From: Acidimicrobiaceae bacterium
GTDB taxonomy: Bacteria > Actinomycetota > Acidimicrobiia > Acidimicrobiales > RAAP-2
Direction of reading: 5' to 3'
DNA length: 64,000 nt
NCBI GenBank assembly: GCA_003163875.1
Contig: PLRK01000076.1
Location: 200 to 64,199, forward strand
The notes beneath the pieces are model-generated. The model had not been told where the DNA came from. It made no database searches and saw only the letters and a program-made list of their open reading frames with translations. Positions 1 through 9,421 of the stretch are shown one piece after another. Both the position numbers and the translations under genes were made by a program. Positions within the stretch are counted from its first letter, which is position 1, and the number at the start of each line of letters is the position of its first letter.

Positions 1-729
1 CCCGAGCACCCCGAGGTGATGTGGCAGCTCTCCGAATCGATTGACGGTATGGCCGAGGCGTGTCGCGCCTTCGAGATACCGGTCGTGGGCGGCAACGTGT
101 CGCTGTACAACGAAAGCGGCGGCAATGACATTGACCCCACCCCCGTCGTCGGACTCCTCGGCGTGGTCGATTCGCTACTCGCGCCGCCACCCGGATGGAA
201 CTGGACGTCGGGCGACGCGGTGATGTTGGTGGGGACTCGTCGGGCGGAGGGGGCCAACCCGTTCCCTCTCGCGGGAACGCGTTGGGCGACCAAGCGAGGA
301 CGTCGCGGCGGAACCATCGCACCCTTCGAGCCACAGGCGTTGAAGACCACCTTCGAATTCGTCGCCCGTGAGATCAGTGTGATCTGCTCGGCTGCGCCGA
401 GTGATGTGACGTCCGTGCACGACGTTGGCTCGGGAGGCCTCGCGACGGCGCTCGCCGAAATGGCATCAGAGACCGGTGTGGGCGCCCAGATCGTCGAACT
501 CAAAGGCAACGCAGAACTTTTTTCCGAGTTTCCAGGTCGCTTCGTCATGACGACGAAGGACCCATTGGCGTTCGCTGCTCGCGCCGCGCTCGCGGGCGTG
601 GCCGTCGAGACCCTTGGTCGCGTGGGCGGTACTTCGCTCACGATAGGCACGTCCATTGATCTGAACGTCAACGAGATTGGCTCGCGTCGGCGTCACGCGC
701 TCGCGAACGCCTTGGAGACCGCGCTCTAG
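1..729 (+). CDS. purL: Phosphoribosylformylglycinamidine synthase subunit PurL, C-terminal part (5' end outside window)
   Basis: ORF open to the left edge; contains VVGGNVSLYNES and HDVGSGGLATALAEMA typical of PurL; next to purF/purM. Confidence 0.93.
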   Translation, partial: PEHPEVMWQLSESIDGMAEACRAFEIPVVGGNVSLYNESGGNDIDPTPVVGLLGVVDSLLAPPPGWNWTSGDAVMLVGTRRAEGANPFPLAGTRWATKRGRRGGTIAPFEPQALKTTFEFVAREISVICSAAPSDVTSVHDVGSGGLATALAEMASETGVGAQIVELKGNAELFSEFPGRFVMTTKDPLAFAARAALAGVAVETLGRVGGTSLTIGTSIDLNVNEIGSRRRHALANALETAL

Positions 730-1646
730 AGCGCCTTCAATTCCTCCAGCACCTCGTTGGGTACTCGAAGATCACCTGATTTTCCAAAGCCGAGTGTGAC
801 GTCACTTTTGTAGCTGCCGTGATAATCGGATCCTCCGGTCGGGATCATGCCGGCGTCGCGAGTCAGTTTGACCATGAGTTTTCGAATTGGCTCACTGGTA
901 CCGCCGTAGTAGGCCTCGACGCCGTGGAACCCTCGCGAACGTAGTGACTCGAGCACGCGTGGCACGGTCGCTTGAATTTCCGTCGGACTCATCGAATCGA
1001 CGTAGTTGACGAGCGGGTGAGCAATAGAGAAGACCGCCGTCGAGTCCTTCGCCGCGCCGATGAATTCTTCGATCGACATGCTGGTCTTGGGTACGTAGGC
1101 TTTGCCGTCGCTGCCGAGCCACTCGATGAAGATTCGCGCCCAGTTCTCGTTGTTCATCTCGCCCACGATCTCTGGATGTAATTCGAGCATCGCGCGCGCG
1201 AAGTGTGGACGCCCAATGGAGTGCTCATTGCCAGCGAGTTGAGCCAGGTAGTCCAGACTGAGACGATCGAATCCCTTCTCATTGAGGACCTTGACGAGGG
1301 CGAGATTTCGTACGTCGCGATCGCCTCGCAGTGAGTCCAACTTGCGTTGAAGGGGGTGCGCTGCGTCCAGAGGGAGGAAGTAGCCCAGGACGTGCACGTT
1401 GCGGGCCCCAATACTCCCGTCGGGTCGGCGCTTTGGAAACTCGTTGTCGCGCAGTGACACTTCGACGCCGCTCACTAGTTCGATGCCCAGTCGCTCGCAG
1501 GCGTTGCTCATTTCAGCGTGACTCGCCGTCGTGTCGTGGTCGGTGAGGGCGATCGCGGAAATACCCAATTCGTAGGCCTTTTTTGCGAGGGCGCTCGGCG
1601 TGTCGGAGCCGTCCGAAAAACTCGAATGGGTGTGCAGGTCAATCAC
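726..1646 (-). CDS. PHP-domain metal-dependent phosphoesterase
   Basis: N-term VIDLHTHSSFSDGSDTPSALAKKAYELGISAIALTDHDT (PHP motif); GTG start at 1646 fits better than the 1796 ORF start. Confidence 0.88.
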   Translation of the reverse strand: MIDLHTHSSFSDGSDTPSALAKKAYELGISAIALTDHDTTASHAEMSNACERLGIELVSGVEVSLRDNEFPKRRPDGSIGARNVHVLGYFLPLDAAHPLQRKLDSLRGDRDVRNLALVKVLNEKGFDRLSLDYLAQLAGNEHSIGRPHFARAMLELHPEIVGEMNNENWARIFIEWLGSDGKAYVPKTSMSIEEFIGAAKDSTAVFSIAHPLVNYVDSMSPTEIQATVPRVLESLRSRGFHGVEAYYGGTSEPIRKLMVKLTRDAGMIPTGGSDYHGSYKSDVTLGFGKSGDLRVPNEVLEELKAL

Positions 1647-1741
1647 CGCTCCAGCGTACCGACAGAGCACATTGGACTCGGTCGACTGTGCGAGAATGGC
1701 GCAGTGCCGCGCCCACCCTTTGCCCCTAAGGTCGTAGTGGA

Positions 1742-3142
1742 ATGAAAGAAGCGTGTGGAGTTGTAGGCATCGTCGCACCTGGGCGTGACGTTGCACATCT
1801 TTGCTACGACGCGCTTTACGCCCTCCAGCACCGCGGCCAGGAGTCCGCGGGGATGGCGACCTTTAACAACCAGCAAATAACGGTGGTGAAAGACAACGGA
1901 CTCGTGAGCCACGTTTTCGCCGAGACGACCCTTCGAGCGCTCGCGGGTGCTTTCGTCATTGGCCACACGCGTTACTCGACGTCGGGTTCGGCGAACTGGA
2001 CCGCTGCCCAACCGGTGTATCGTTCGGCGGGTTCGTCGGGATTTGCGATCGCGCACAACGGGAATCTCACCAACACCGCCGAGCTTGCTGACAAGGCGGG
2101 CATCCAAGTGACGTCGATGCTGTCCGACTCTGACCTCGTCGCTGAGCTACTCGCGCGCACGGTCGAGGACGGTCACACGTTGTCCGAAGCACTCGCGCAC
2201 GTGCTCTCTATCGCCGAGGGTGCCTTCTCGATGGTGATACTCGAAGCAGAAGCGGTGCACGCAGTTCGCGATCCCTTCGGGTTTCGTCCGCTTTGCTTGG
2301 GTCGCCTTGGGAGTATCGACGCGCCCGAAGGTTGGGTGGTCGCTTCGGAGTCGCCCGCCCTCGACGTCATAGGCGCGCATTTTGTTCGCGAGATCAATCC
2401 TGGTGAGATGGTCACGATCACGACCGAGGGCGTGACGTCGGTGCAATTGCTCGAGCCCGCGAGTGACAAACAAAAACTCTGCATCTTCGAATTCGTGTAT
2501 TTCGCCCGACCCGACACCTATTTAATGGGCCATCAAGTGCACACCACCAGGCGTCGTATGGGTGAGCTACTCGCCGGACAGAGTCACGTCGATGCGGACA
2601 TCGTGATGGGCGTGCCCGACGGTGGCGTACCTGCCGCGGAGGGTTACGCGAAGGCGTCGGGCATACCCTTCGGGTACGGATTGGTGAAGAACCGCTACAT
2701 CGGGCGAACGTTCATCGCGCCTGACCAGAATAAACGCGCCGCAAGCGTCCGACGGAAATTCAATCCCTTGCGCGAGAACATCGAAGGTCAGCGCCTGATC
2801 GTGGTCGATGACTCCATCGTGCGCGGCACGACGACCCGCGCGCTCGTGCGGATGTTGCGCGATGCTGGGGCCTCCGAAGTGCACTTACGCATCTCGTCGC
2901 CACCCTTCATGTGGCCTTGTTATTTCGGGATCGATACGCCGTCGCGCGACGACCTGTTAGCGGCGAACAATTCAATTGCGGAGATGAACGATTTTGTTGG
3001 CTCGGACACCCTCGAGTTCATCACGCTCGAGAATCTTCGCTCGGCGATTCAACTCGATGGCGAATGTTGCGACGCGTGTCTCACTGGAAAGTACCCCGCG
3101 CCAACCCCGGTGGCACTCGGGGCCAGCGGGGGTCGTTGGTGA
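1742..3142 (+). CDS. purF: Amidophosphoribosyltransferase
   Basis: MKEACGVVGIVAPG N-terminal Ntn Cys, LQHRGQESAGMA, PRPP motif VVDDSIVRGTT. Confidence 0.97.
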   Translation: MKEACGVVGIVAPGRDVAHLCYDALYALQHRGQESAGMATFNNQQITVVKDNGLVSHVFAETTLRALAGAFVIGHTRYSTSGSANWTAAQPVYRSAGSSGFAIAHNGNLTNTAELADKAGIQVTSMLSDSDLVAELLARTVEDGHTLSEALAHVLSIAEGAFSMVILEAEAVHAVRDPFGFRPLCLGRLGSIDAPEGWVVASESPALDVIGAHFVREINPGEMVTITTEGVTSVQLLEPASDKQKLCIFEFVYFARPDTYLMGHQVHTTRRRMGELLAGQSHVDADIVMGVPDGGVPAAEGYAKASGIPFGYGLVKNRYIGRTFIAPDQNKRAASVRRKFNPLRENIEGQRLIVVDDSIVRGTTTRALVRMLRDAGASEVHLRISSPPFMWPCYFGIDTPSRDDLLAANNSIAEMNDFVGSDTLEFITLENLRSAIQLDGECCDACLTGKYPAPTPVALGASGGRW

Positions 3143-4200
3143 GTCGGTTACTCGATCAACCCTCGGGCGGTCTCACCTACCACGATGCGGGTGTGTCAAT
3201 CGAAGCCGGCGACGAAGCGGTTCGACGTATCAAGGATGTGGTTGACGCGACACGACGACCCGAAGTGCTCGGCGGCATCGGGGGATTCGCGGGGATGTTC
3301 GCGCTCAATATCGCGTCAATGAAAGAGCCGGTACTCGTGGCGTCAGCAGATGGCGTTGGCACCAAACTCGAAGTCGCGCGTCAGATGGGTCGTTACGACA
3401 CCGTCGGGCGAGATCTCGTGGCGATGTTGGTCGACGATCTTGCGTGCTTAGGTGCTGAGCCACTCTTCATGCTTGACTACGTCGCGGTTGGATCGCTCGA
3501 TCCCGGCCGACTCGAAGAGCTCGTGCGCGGCATTGCGGATGGTTGTCGTGTTGCGAACATCGCACTGCTGGGTGGCGAGACGGCCGAACATGGCGACGTG
3601 ATGCACCCCGACGACCTTGACGTGGCTGGATTCGCCGTCGGGGTGCTCGAGCGCGGACACGAACTCGGCGTGCGTAACGTCCACAAGGGTGACGCGGTCC
3701 TTGGTTTCGCCTCGACCGGGCTGCGCTCGAACGGTTACTCGCTCGCACGACGCGTATTGATGACGAGCCCCGACGCGTTGCACCAGCCCGCCTATGAAGG
3801 AGCGACCAGGACGCTCGGCGACGAGTTGCTCGTGCCGTCGGTGATCTATGCCCCCGCGATCACGAAGATGCGAAAGAAAATGGGTGAGGGCATCAGGGCG
3901 GCCGCACACGTCACGGGCGGTGGCATCATGGGCAATGTGGTACGTATCGCCCCCCCCACGAGAGACGTCGTCATCCATATGGACGCGTTCGAGACTCCCG
4001 AGATCTTCTACGAGATCCAGCGGCGGGGCAACGTCAGCGCCGAGGAAATGGCGCGGGTTTTCAACTGCGGTATTGGCATGGTCGTCGTTGTCGACTCTGA
4101 TGACACCGACACCGCGGTCGAAATCGCTCGCGGTGAAGGTATCGACGTCTCGGTGGTTGGCAACGTCAGATCGGGCTCGGGTGCGGTGGTGCTCGCGTGA
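3139..4200 (+). CDS. purM: Phosphoribosylformylglycinamidine cyclo-ligase
   Basis: LTYHDAGVSIEAGDEAV, VASADGVGTKLEVA, LLGGETAEH; GTG start overlapping purF stop (GTGA). Confidence 0.96.
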   Translation: MSRLLDQPSGGLTYHDAGVSIEAGDEAVRRIKDVVDATRRPEVLGGIGGFAGMFALNIASMKEPVLVASADGVGTKLEVARQMGRYDTVGRDLVAMLVDDLACLGAEPLFMLDYVAVGSLDPGRLEELVRGIADGCRVANIALLGGETAEHGDVMHPDDLDVAGFAVGVLERGHELGVRNVHKGDAVLGFASTGLRSNGYSLARRVLMTSPDALHQPAYEGATRTLGDELLVPSVIYAPAITKMRKKMGEGIRAAAHVTGGGIMGNVVRIAPPTRDVVIHMDAFETPEIFYEIQRRGNVSAEEMARVFNCGIGMVVVVDSDDTDTAVEIARGEGIDVSVVGNVRSGSGAVVLA

Positions 4201-4751
4201 GTGACGCACGTTCGCGTGTGCTCGACCATTTAGTGGAGCATTCGGTTCGTCGGGGAGAATTTGTCCTTAAGTCGGGGCGAACGTCAAATTGGTTCATTGA
4301 CTCCAAACAGACAATTTGTGCGCCAGAAGTGATGGTCGACGTGGCGACGTTGCTACTCGAGAAGATACCGACGAACGCGAACGCGATTGGCGGACTCACC
4401 ATGGGTGCCGACGGGGCGTCCTTCATTACCGCAGGCGTTGCCGCTACGCGGGGTCGAATGTTGCGCGCCTTCAGCGTGCGTAAGGAAGTGAAGGATCACG
4501 GCGCCGGAGGACGCATCGCGGGTTCGCTCTTTGAGGGCGACCACGTGGTGATCACCGAGGACACCGTCTCGCGCGGGACGAGTTTGCTCGAGGCGGCGCG
4601 CGTCGTGCGCGACTACGGGGCCGACGTCGTTCTACTTATTGCCGTCGTTGATCGTGGCGGGACCGTCGAGGAAATGGCGGCGAAGGAAGGTCTACGCTTC
4701 GACGCACTGTTTCGAGCAGCGGATTTGGGTTTTAGCTTTGAAGGTGGTTAG
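4197..4751 (+). CDS. pyrE: Orotate phosphoribosyltransferase
   Basis: FVLKSGRTSNWFIDSKQ, VRKEVKDHGAGGRIAG, PRPP-binding ITEDTVSRGTS; GTGA overlap with purM. Confidence 0.9.
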   Translation: MSDARSRVLDHLVEHSVRRGEFVLKSGRTSNWFIDSKQTICAPEVMVDVATLLLEKIPTNANAIGGLTMGADGASFITAGVAATRGRMLRAFSVRKEVKDHGAGGRIAGSLFEGDHVVITEDTVSRGTSLLEAARVVRDYGADVVLLIAVVDRGGTVEEMAAKEGLRFDALFRAADLGFSFEGG

Positions 4752-5815
4752 GGCTGGTCCGCGAGCACACTGAGCAGGCGCGAACGCCAGTTGCGCAAGT
4801 CCGGGTAGTGCAGGTCGCTCGTATGACCGAATCGCAGCACGAGGGCGTCGAGTGCGGGAACGACACTAATCATCTGGCCCTCGTACCCGCTCGCCCAGTA
4901 CGTGCCGTAAGGGTCACCGGTCACCCACCATTGCCAAGAATAGAACGTATCGCTGTCTGGGTCCTTACTCAGCGGAACTTGGGCGTTCGACGCCCACTCG
5001 CGCGAGATGAGTTGACGTCCGTCCCATTCGCCACCTCGCAGATACAAGAGTCCGAACTTCGCGAAGTCGAGGGCGGTCGCGTGGACGTAACTTGACGCGA
5101 CGAACACGCCCGCTTCGTCAAAGGTCGCGACGGCGCTCCGCATGCCGAGGGGCCCGAAGAGCGTGTCGCGCAGGTAGCGTTCGTACGCCGCTCCGTAACC
5201 AACGTGATCGGCGACGATTCGACTGAGCACGTTGGTCGTACCACTCGAATAGTTGAAGAACGTACCGGGCTCGTGAGCGAGAGGGAGCGCCGCGGTGTAG
5301 GCGGCCATGTCGTGCTTTCCTTCGCCAAAGAGCATGTCGATGACGTGGCTCGTTTGGCCAACCTCGTAGTTCTCCACGAAGGCCAGTCCGTCACGCATCG
5401 CGAGCAGATCCGCAAGCGTGATGAAGCGACGAGGGTCGTTGGATTTCGACCATTCCGGGACCGGGGCCGGTTCGTGCACGCTGAGCACCCTTTGATCGAC
5501 CAGCGTGCCAATGATCATGTGCAGCATTGATTTGGCCATCGACCACGACAGCAAAGGGCTCGAAGCGTCGATGGGTTCGGGGTCTCGGTCGAAGAACTCG
5601 CGAACGCCGGCGTAGCGCTCGACGAGTACCTGACCCCCTTTGACGACGATCACGGCGTTGGTGATCGCGAGTTCGTCAAGTGTGAATGCTTCGTCAACTA
5701 CCTCTTGTAACGCCGAGGACGGAGGTTCGCTCGCCCCGGGCCAGGTGTCGCTCGGCCACGTGACGCCCGGCGGTTGCGGGGCGAAGGCGGGCGTCACTCG
5801 CGGAATGTCGGACAT
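4748..5815 (-). CDS. Serine hydrolase, class C beta-lactamase-like family
   Basis: SxxK motif (LLSWSMAKSM), YSS motif (FNYSSGTTNVLSRIV); start probably MSDIPRV at 5815. Confidence 0.85.
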   Translation of the reverse strand: MSDIPRVTPAFAPQPPGVTWPSDTWPGASEPPSSALQEVVDEAFTLDELAITNAVIVVKGGQVLVERYAGVREFFDRDPEPIDASSPLLSWSMAKSMLHMIIGTLVDQRVLSVHEPAPVPEWSKSNDPRRFITLADLLAMRDGLAFVENYEVGQTSHVIDMLFGEGKHDMAAYTAALPLAHEPGTFFNYSSGTTNVLSRIVADHVGYGAAYERYLRDTLFGPLGMRSAVATFDEAGVFVASSYVHATALDFAKFGLLYLRGGEWDGRQLISREWASNAQVPLSKDPDSDTFYSWQWWVTGDPYGTYWASGYEGQMISVVPALDALVLRFGHTSDLHYPDLRNWRSRLLSVLADQP

Positions 5816-5877
5816 GGTCTCCCTGGTCACTACGCATTGTGGCACGTCACGTCACACCTTGTCGGTACCGTTCGTCG

Positions 5878-6156
5878 ATGGCATCCATCAACGATGAACT
5901 CGTACAGCGTTATTTCTACCGATCGTCAACCACGTCGCGCAAACACCAGCACCAGGTCAGTGCGTATCTGGTGGAACGCCGTTTTGATTCGAACGTGGTC
6001 GCTCGCATCGAACCACTGGGTCTCGTGAACACGAGAATCGGTGAACACGAGATCGCGCTGCGAGGTCTCCGCCGAAATCTCGTGTCATTCGGGTCATGGC
6101 AACCGACCCTCAGTTCGCGACACAGTCGCATCAAGGTGCGAGCACTACGTCGCTAG
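5878..6156 (+). CDS. Hypothetical protein
   Basis: Short ORF MASINDELVQRYFYRSS in an otherwise empty gap; no recognised family. Confidence 0.35.
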   Translation: MASINDELVQRYFYRSSTTSRKHQHQVSAYLVERRFDSNVVARIEPLGLVNTRIGEHEIALRGLRRNLVSFGSWQPTLSSRHSRIKVRALRR

Positions 6157-6196
6157 AGCCCGCCGTCTCCAGGAGGAGTTTCTAGAGACGAGCGGT

Positions 6197-6272
6197 TGGT
6201 GGTCGAGACCGGCGTCGATCCGGTGACCTCACGCTTTTCAGGCGCGCGCTCTACCAACTGAGCTACTCGACC
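6197..6272 (-). tRNA. tRNA-Phe (GAA), CCA encoded
   Basis: Reverse complement GGTCGAGTAGCTCAGTTGGTAGAGCGCGCGCCTGAAAAGCGTGAGGTCACCGGATCGACGCCGGTCTCGACCACCA; acceptor stem GGTCGAG/CTCGACC, anticodon GAA. Confidence 0.95.
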
Positions 6273-6298
6273 TCCTCGTCACCCTTTCGGGTGTCGAG

Positions 6299-6373
6299 CG
6301 GACCTGACGGGATTTGAACCCGCGACCTCCGCCTTGACAGGGCGGCGTGCACTCCGAGCTGCACCACAGGTCC
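6299..6373 (-). tRNA. tRNA-Asp (GTC)
   Basis: Reverse complement GGACCTGTGGTGCAGCTCGGAGTGCACGCCGCCCTGTCAAGGCGGAGGTCGCGGGTTCAAATCCCGTCAGGTCCG; acceptor stem GGACCTG/CAGGTCC, anticodon GTC. Confidence 0.94.
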
Positions 6374-6530
6374 TCGGTGTTCTCGAAGCAACCACTCCGA
6401 GACGCGAAGTGTCAGTCTATCCGCTAGCGCAGTGTCAATCCGAAGTGGAAATTCCTCGAAAATGGCGTCCTCGTAGACTCCGTTTCGTGCTCGGCGCTGC
6501 TCACTCTTCATGCACCGCAGCGTTCTGATC

Positions 6531-7367
6531 ATGAATTCCACGGTGGTGCTCGTTGTCCTCGGTGCCGGGTTGGTGCACGCGGTGTGGAACGCTATGGCGA
6601 AAAGTCTTCACGACCAATTCGCGAGTTTCGCCCTCTTGAACATGGGCGTAGCGTTGGTGTGCTGGGTCAGCTGGCCTTTTGTTGGCGTGCCGAAGTCGGC
6701 GGCGTTGGTCTACTTGTTCTTCTCGGTGTTGTGCCACGTGGGCTACGAACTTTTCCTCATGGGCGCCTATCGTCGAACCGATTTCTCCCAGTCGTATCCG
6801 ATCGCGAGAGGGATCGCGCCTCTGCTCGTTTCCGTTGCCGGTTTGATCTTTGCGAATGAACATCTGAGCGTCGAAGGCTTGCTCGGCGTCATCATCATCG
6901 TGATGGGCATCGTCAGCCTCTCGTTGCGTCCGGGCGGCGCTATCGGGCACCGACAGGGTGTCGTGTGGGCCCTCGCCACTGGCGTCGCTATCGCGGTCTA
7001 CACCGTCATTGACGGTCTTGGCGTTCGAGCGAGTGCCGATGCGTATCGCTACGCGTTGACGCTCTTCTCGCTGCAATCAACGCTTTGGCTTCTCGGCGTG
7101 CTCGCTCGTCAGCCTCGAGGTTGGTGGCCCGGAGGACGTCGCGCAGTAATCGGGATGAGTGGTGGTTTCTTGTCGATGATTGGCTATATCGCGGTGCTGT
7201 GGGCGCAACTTCGAGCCCCACTCGGAATCGTGAGCGCACTACGCGAAACTGGCGTGCTGTGGGCAGCGCTCATCGGCGTTCTCGTGTTTCGCGAAGGGCG
7301 GATACGACGAGTGCTCACGCCAGCGCTTCTCGTCGTAAGCGGCATCGCACTGCTCAGCCTTGGCTGA
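6531..7367 (+). CDS. EamA/DMT-family transporter
   Basis: Ten hydrophobic segments, MNSTVVLVVLGAGLVHAVWNAMAK, SYPIARGIAPLLVSVAGLIFANEHLS. Confidence 0.88.
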   Translation: MNSTVVLVVLGAGLVHAVWNAMAKSLHDQFASFALLNMGVALVCWVSWPFVGVPKSAALVYLFFSVLCHVGYELFLMGAYRRTDFSQSYPIARGIAPLLVSVAGLIFANEHLSVEGLLGVIIIVMGIVSLSLRPGGAIGHRQGVVWALATGVAIAVYTVIDGLGVRASADAYRYALTLFSLQSTLWLLGVLARQPRGWWPGGRRAVIGMSGGFLSMIGYIAVLWAQLRAPLGIVSALRETGVLWAALIGVLVFREGRIRRVLTPALLVVSGIALLSLG

Positions 7368-7725
7368 GAGCCTTCCATCGAAGTAAGACGAGGCAGAACG
7401 GATGTCCGACGGGATCGAGCACTACGCGAAACGTCGTGCCGGGCTGGAAGGCATGCTTGGTTGCACCTTCAGCCACAACGTGTGCTTCTCCTTGGTTAAG
7501 GTCGGCGACAAGGAATTTCAAATGCAGTTGTTGAGGACGGGACCTTCAGGCCACGACGGTGCGACGTAGTGCTCCACTCGCTGGATTCCGAGTGTCGCCA
7601 TACCCTCGTTCAAAAGTTGCACCCAATCGATGCTGCTGGAATCTGCGTCGCCGAGGGGTTCGATTTCCATCGAGGTGACGCGAGAGTCGAAGTCGGCGAG
7701 CGCGAGGGGGTCGGGGCAGTCCAGG
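7354..7725 (-). pseudogene. VOC/glyoxalase-like domain protein, frameshifted
   Basis: Minus-strand frame 1: LDCPDPLALADFDSRVTSMEIEPLGDADSSSIDWVQLLNEGMATLGIQRVEHYVAPSWPEGPVL; continues in another frame as QQLHLKFLVADLNQGEAHVVAEGATKHAFQPGTTFRVVLDPVGHPFCLVLLRWKALSQG. Confidence 0.8.
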
Positions 7726-7865
7726 GCCGTGAGACTGTCTTGTGGTTTCTCAGCGTCAAGGACTCCTGCAGTCGCACTCGCGCAAGGGCTTGTATGAAGG
7801 GCACTCCTTGCAGCGCGTACGTCATTGCGAACCGGGCTCGAAACACGACGCGCTACGGTGACAGC

Positions 7866-9410
7866 GTGGAGGCGAGCGAGCACGAGACACCGACTGTTCC
7901 AAAGAACGTCATCGTCATCTTGCTTGATTCACTGAACCGTCATCTACTCGAAGCGTACGGTTCGTCTGAATTCACGTCCCCGAACATTTCGCGGTTTGCG
8001 AAGCGTGCACTTCGTTTTACCAATCACCACACTGGTTCACTGCCGTGCATGCCCGCGCGACACGACGTCCTCTGTGGTGCACTCGATTTCTTGTGGCGAC
8101 CGTGGGGATCCGTCGAGATCTGGGAAGACGCGATTACGTACGACCTTCGAAAACGTGGCGTAGTCACACAACTCGTGACGGATCATCCACATCTCTTCGA
8201 ATCCGGTGGCGAGAATTATCACACCGATTTCTCTGCGTGGTCCTACGTGCGAGGGCACGAGGATGATCCTTGGAAGACGCGCCTCGATCCGTCGTGGTTC
8301 GGAGCGCCCGCTCTCGAGGCGCAACCGGCGTCGATGGCACGCGGCTACGACAAGTCGCGCACGTATTTTCGCTCTGTTGAGGATTTCCCCGGACCCCAAA
8401 CCATGACGGCGGCTGCGAAATGGCTCAGTGAGAATGCGCACGAACACGAACGGTTCTTCTTGTTCGTCGATGAGTTCGATCCCCACGAACCCTTCGACAC
8501 GCCCGAACCGTGGGCGTCGATGTACGACGCGGACTGGACAGGGCCCAAAGTGATCTGGCCTCCTTACACCGACGCCGAAGGTCCTACCGTGCCCGACGCA
8601 CGCACGGGCCGACAGATCCGTGCAAACTACGGTGCCAAGCTCTCGATGATCGATCACTATCTCGGTCGCGTGCTCGACGTCCTTGACGAACAACATTTGT
8701 GGGACGACACCGCGGTGATGCTCATGACGGACCACGGTCATTACCTTGGCGAGCGCGGGGGCATTTGGGGCAAACCAGGCGTGCCGATCTATGCGGAAAT
8801 GGGTCACATCCCCTTGATGATCGCGTGGCCTGGTCGCCCGAGCGCGGATGTCGAGGGACTTACGACGACAGTGGACGTGCACGCGACGTTGTGTGACATC
8901 TTCTCGGTTCGACCGGAGCATCGCACACATGGCGCGTCGCTGGTACCAGTGTTAAGTGGCACCGGCACGACGTCGAGGTCGCACCTGCTGACGGGAATCT
9001 GGGGTCGTGAAGTGGTGTACATCGACAACGATCTCAAGTTCGTTCGCGCGCCCGCCGAAGGGAATCGCCCCCTCGAGATGTATTCCAATCGTTGGTCGAC
9101 CATGCCGATACATGCCTTTGCGCAGCTTCGCCTCCCGCGGCCGAATCTTCGCGCCACGCTGAGCCATATGCCCGGATCGGAGGTTCCGGTCATCCGCCAG
9201 CCCTTCGGCGTCGCTGACGAAGTCCCGTTTTGGGCTCGGGTGTCGTCATTTCATGGTGACGTCAAGTTCGATCGTCAGCAAGATCCGAACGAAGAGAACA
9301 ATCTCTTAAAGGATCCGGCACTACGTATGTCCAACGAGGTCGAGGCGATGCGAGAAGCGCTCAAAGAGGTCGAAGCGCCACTCGCACAATTCGAGCGTCT
9401 GCTGCTCTAG
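7866..9410 (+). CDS. Sulfatase (type I, FGly-type)
   Basis: NVIVILLDSLNRH, CMPARHDVLCG (CxPxR-like FGly motif), LMTDHGHYLGERG; likely GTG start at 7866. Confidence 0.9.
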   Translation: MEASEHETPTVPKNVIVILLDSLNRHLLEAYGSSEFTSPNISRFAKRALRFTNHHTGSLPCMPARHDVLCGALDFLWRPWGSVEIWEDAITYDLRKRGVVTQLVTDHPHLFESGGENYHTDFSAWSYVRGHEDDPWKTRLDPSWFGAPALEAQPASMARGYDKSRTYFRSVEDFPGPQTMTAAAKWLSENAHEHERFFLFVDEFDPHEPFDTPEPWASMYDADWTGPKVIWPPYTDAEGPTVPDARTGRQIRANYGAKLSMIDHYLGRVLDVLDEQHLWDDTAVMLMTDHGHYLGERGGIWGKPGVPIYAEMGHIPLMIAWPGRPSADVEGLTTTVDVHATLCDIFSVRPEHRTHGASLVPVLSGTGTTSRSHLLTGIWGREVVYIDNDLKFVRAPAEGNRPLEMYSNRWSTMPIHAFAQLRLPRPNLRATLSHMPGSEVPVIRQPFGVADEVPFWARVSSFHGDVKFDRQQDPNEENNLLKDPALRMSNEVEAMREALKEVEAPLAQFERLLL

Positions 9411-9421
9411 TCCAGCGTCAC

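Noticed and set aside
726-1796. Full-length 356-aa PHP ORF
   Set aside because: First 50 residues overlap the purF 5' region and lack PHP similarity; GTG at 1646 directly precedes IDLHTHSSFSDG.
2911-3138. N-terminal extension of the purM ORF
   Set aside because: Overlaps purF in another frame; purM homology starts at the GTG at 3139 that overlaps the purF stop.
8037-8930. 297-aa minus-strand ORF antisense to the sulfatase
   Set aside because: Arg/His-rich translation with no family features; typical shadow ORF of a high-GC coding gene on the other strand.
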